Assembly (NCBI RefSeq): GCF_001424195.1
Contig: NZ_LMOO01000001.1
Span: 498,256-562,255 of the forward strand
Direction: 5' to 3'
Source of the DNA: Cellulomonas sp. Leaf334
GTDB lineage: Bacteria; Actinomycetota; Actinomycetes; Actinomycetales; Cellulomonadaceae
Length of the DNA stretch: 64,000 nucleotides
Shown here: one piece after another, positions 62,515-64,000 of the stretch
Layout of the letters: every line of letters begins with the position of its first letter
Position numbering within the stretch: the first letter of the stretch is position 1
Program-made: the position numbers and the translations under genes
Notes under the pieces: generated by a model
What the model saw: the letters and a program-made list of their open reading frames with translations, nothing else
The model's database searches: none
What the model was told of the DNA's origin: nothing

Positions 62515-64000
62515 TCGTCTGCGCGCGGTGCCACCACGAGAACCCCGACGGCACGCTCCTGTGCGAGACGTGCCGGACGTACCTGGGCTGGTCGTCACCT
62601 GCTCCCGCGGCATCCCCTGCCCCCGCGCTGACCCCCGAGGACGCCGAGCCGACCGCTCCGGAACCGGACGACCGGCCGGCGCCTCCGGTGCCGACCTCGG
62701 CACCCGCGCCCGACCGCCCGGTCGCCTCGCCCCCCACCGTGCCCGACCGAGCGGTCGCTTCCCCACCGACAGCACCGACAGCACCGACAGCACCGTCGGT
62801 ACCGTCGGTACCCGTGCCGCCCGTGCCGCCCGTGCCCGACCGTCCGGTGGCCCCCGCACCCGTCGGTCGGCAGCCGCTGACGCCCACCCCGCCGCTGTCC
62901 GCGGCGCCAGGAGGACCCGCCGCGGTCGCGCCCGGCGGCCCCCGACCGCCAGCACCGATCACCGTCCGAACCGCGGGCGGGCCCGGTGCGCGCACACCGG
63001 TGACTCCCGTCGCGGTCCCTGCGGCACCGTCGGGTCGCGCCGCGCCCCCCGTCGTCCCTCCGCCCGTCCCGCCGCCTGCACCCGCGCGGGCCGCGCCGGA
63101 GACCTCCCCCACGCCGACCGCGCCACCCGCGCAGGCCACCACCGGCACCGGCACCGGCTCCGCAGCCACGCCGACCGCGCCGAGCGCGCCACCCGGCGAC
63201 CCGGCCACGCCGCCGGTCCGCCGACCGCCGACCTCCGTGCGACCGGTCCCGGTCGTCCTCACCCCGAACGAGACGGGCGGCCGACCGGCGGAGCGCGCAC
63301 CGGCGCGAGAGGCTCCGGAACGCACGATCGGGGTGCGTGTCGCCGCAGGTGAGGCGAGGATCGCCCCGCGAGCGCCGACGGACCCGGAGCACCCTGCCGG
63401 CACCCCGACCCCGCCGAATGCGTTCGACGCGGTGCTGCCCACGGACGCGGGCGCCTACGCGGGGACGCCGGACGACCGCCCGTCCGCACCCGACCAGCCC
63501 CCACCTGCCGACGCCTGGCAGACGTTCGAGGACGCGACCCGGTGCCCGTCGTGCGGCCGCGCGATCGCGGTCTCCCGCCGGTTCTGCCGGTGCGGCGCGA
63601 CGCTGGTCCGGGCGACTCCACCGGACGTGGACCCGGAGCCGCCGCGCGAGCCCTGGTACCGGCGCTGGCTCGGCGGGTTCCGTCGGGGCCGGGGGTTCTG
63701 GCGCCGGATGCGGGCCGCGAACAACGGGGTCCGCGTGCGCTACGACCAGGCCCGGTCCGCGCAGGTGCACCTCGCCGAGGTCACGGCGCTGCTCGCCGCG
63801 CTCGGTCTCACGGCGGTCTTCGTCCTGCCGAGCACCGCGCAGATCGAGAAGCAGGTGGTCGAGCAGGTGGTCGCGCTCGACCCGCGGGGGTACAGCGCGA
63901 TCGAGGGCGTCACCGCCACGACGGACCCGGCGACCCCACCAGAGCCCGGTTTCGACCCGGCGTTCGCGGTCGACGGGACGACCGGCCGCGCGTGGGCCGG
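62511..64000 (+). CDS. Zinc-ribbon / Pro-rich / TM protein, 3' partial
   Basis: The frame is open to the window end (496 codons visible). Order of parts: an N-terminal zinc ribbon (CARCHHEN, CETCRTYLG), a Pro/Ala/Thr-rich linker of about 300 residues, a second Cys cluster (CPSCGRAI, CRCGATL), a juxtamembrane basic region, one membrane helix (LLAALGLTAVFVLPSTA), and an outside part that starts with FAVDGTTGRAWA, a phrase typical of discoidin/F5-8C-type sugar-binding folds. This architecture, with the Cys clusters and linker inside and a binding domain outside, could tether the particles to the membrane, as reported for CisA in Streptomyces. The similarity is architectural and needs alignment. 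Confidence 0.6.
   Translation, partial: MIVCARCHHENPDGTLLCETCRTYLGWSSPAPAASPAPALTPEDAEPTAPEPDDRPAPPVPTSAPAPDRPVASPPTVPDRAVASPPTAPTAPTAPSVPSVPVPPVPPVPDRPVAPAPVGRQPLTPTPPLSAAPGGPAAVAPGGPRPPAPITVRTAGGPGARTPVTPVAVPAAPSGRAAPPVVPPPVPPPAPARAAPETSPTPTAPPAQATTGTGTGSAATPTAPSAPPGDPATPPVRRPPTSVRPVPVVLTPNETGGRPAERAPAREAPERTIGVRVAAGEARIAPRAPTDPEHPAGTPTPPNAFDAVLPTDAGAYAGTPDDRPSAPDQPPPADAWQTFEDATRCPSCGRAIAVSRRFCRCGATLVRATPPDVDPEPPREPWYRRWLGGFRRGRGFWRRMRAANNGVRVRYDQARSAQVHLAEVTALLAALGLTAVFVLPSTAQIEKQVVEQVVALDPRGYSAIEGVTATTDPATPPEPGFDPAFAVDGTTGRAWA
62765..62809 (+). repeat. 9-bp tandem repeat in the Pro-rich linker
   Basis: Three copies of ACCGACAGC are followed by two of ACCGTCGGT, coding PTA/PSV-type triplets. 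It continues as CCCGTGCCG-like units to about 62835. Such repeats can change copy number by slippage. Confidence 0.7.

Overview
The window is very GC-rich with strong third-position GC bias. It has many GTG starts and many 4-base ATGA/GTGA gene overlaps. These traits, together with the gene content (ScfR-type regulator, DevR/DevS pair, IniA-like GTPases, SARP-type regulator), point to a high-GC actinobacterium; a Cellulomonas-like member of the Micrococcales is my best guess. No rRNA, tRNA, CRISPR array or insertion sequence was seen, and no stretch over 300 bases lacks a gene.

Layout. (1) 1-6400: the 3' part of an ScfR-type regulator, then a DevR/DosR-like response regulator, a flavodoxin, a DevS/DosS-like GAF histidine kinase and a DoxX-like membrane protein. 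Two DosR-box-like palindromes lie upstream of the flavodoxin/kinase pair and of the membrane protein, suggesting a small redox or hypoxia regulon. Two alpha/beta hydrolases follow. (2) 6481-20564: mostly single genes, including a DUF4239-like membrane protein, HrpB helicase, a YrhK protein translationally coupled to glutamate decarboxylase, an unusual Cys-rich SDR protein, a transglutaminase-like protein, a K+ channel, a large membrane protein with a serine-hydrolase motif, and a DUF6421 protein. (3) 20634-38617: a cell-envelope cluster. A membrane-tethered Hsp70-like ATPase and a one-TM Ig/FN3 protein diverge from a MoxR, DUF58, TgpA-like operon that ends in three tandem paralogous membrane-anchored propeller-like proteins. 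Two dynamin-like GTPases of IniA/IniC type converge on it.

(4) 38716-64000: a contractile injection system (eCIS / phage-tail-like particle) locus that runs off the right edge. It holds the DUF4255 terminator (Pvc16-like), AAA+ ATPase (Pvc15-like), sheath, two tube proteins, a tail-chaperone-like gene pair, LysM baseplate protein, VgrG-like spike, PAAR tip, gp25 wedge, baseplate J and tail protein I. Around these are a muralytic enzyme with calcium-binding repeats, a MalT/SARP hybrid regulator, a degenerate-receiver LuxR regulator, a long Pro/Ala-rich VAR(S/T)-repeat protein, and a zinc-ribbon/TM protein that could anchor particles to the membrane.

The most interesting object is the 1267-residue DUF4157 protein at 41475-45278. 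Its N-terminus has the eCIS-associated DUF4157 signature (HEATH), and its C-terminus carries the HAE...PCxxC zinc signature of the cytidine-deaminase fold. It therefore looks like a deaminase toxin packaged by the particle. A second notable feature is the small DUF6760-like gene at 49828: it has no ATG, GTG or TTG start and lies in the -1 frame relative to the preceding gene at a run of five G, like the frameshifted chaperone pairs of tailed phages.
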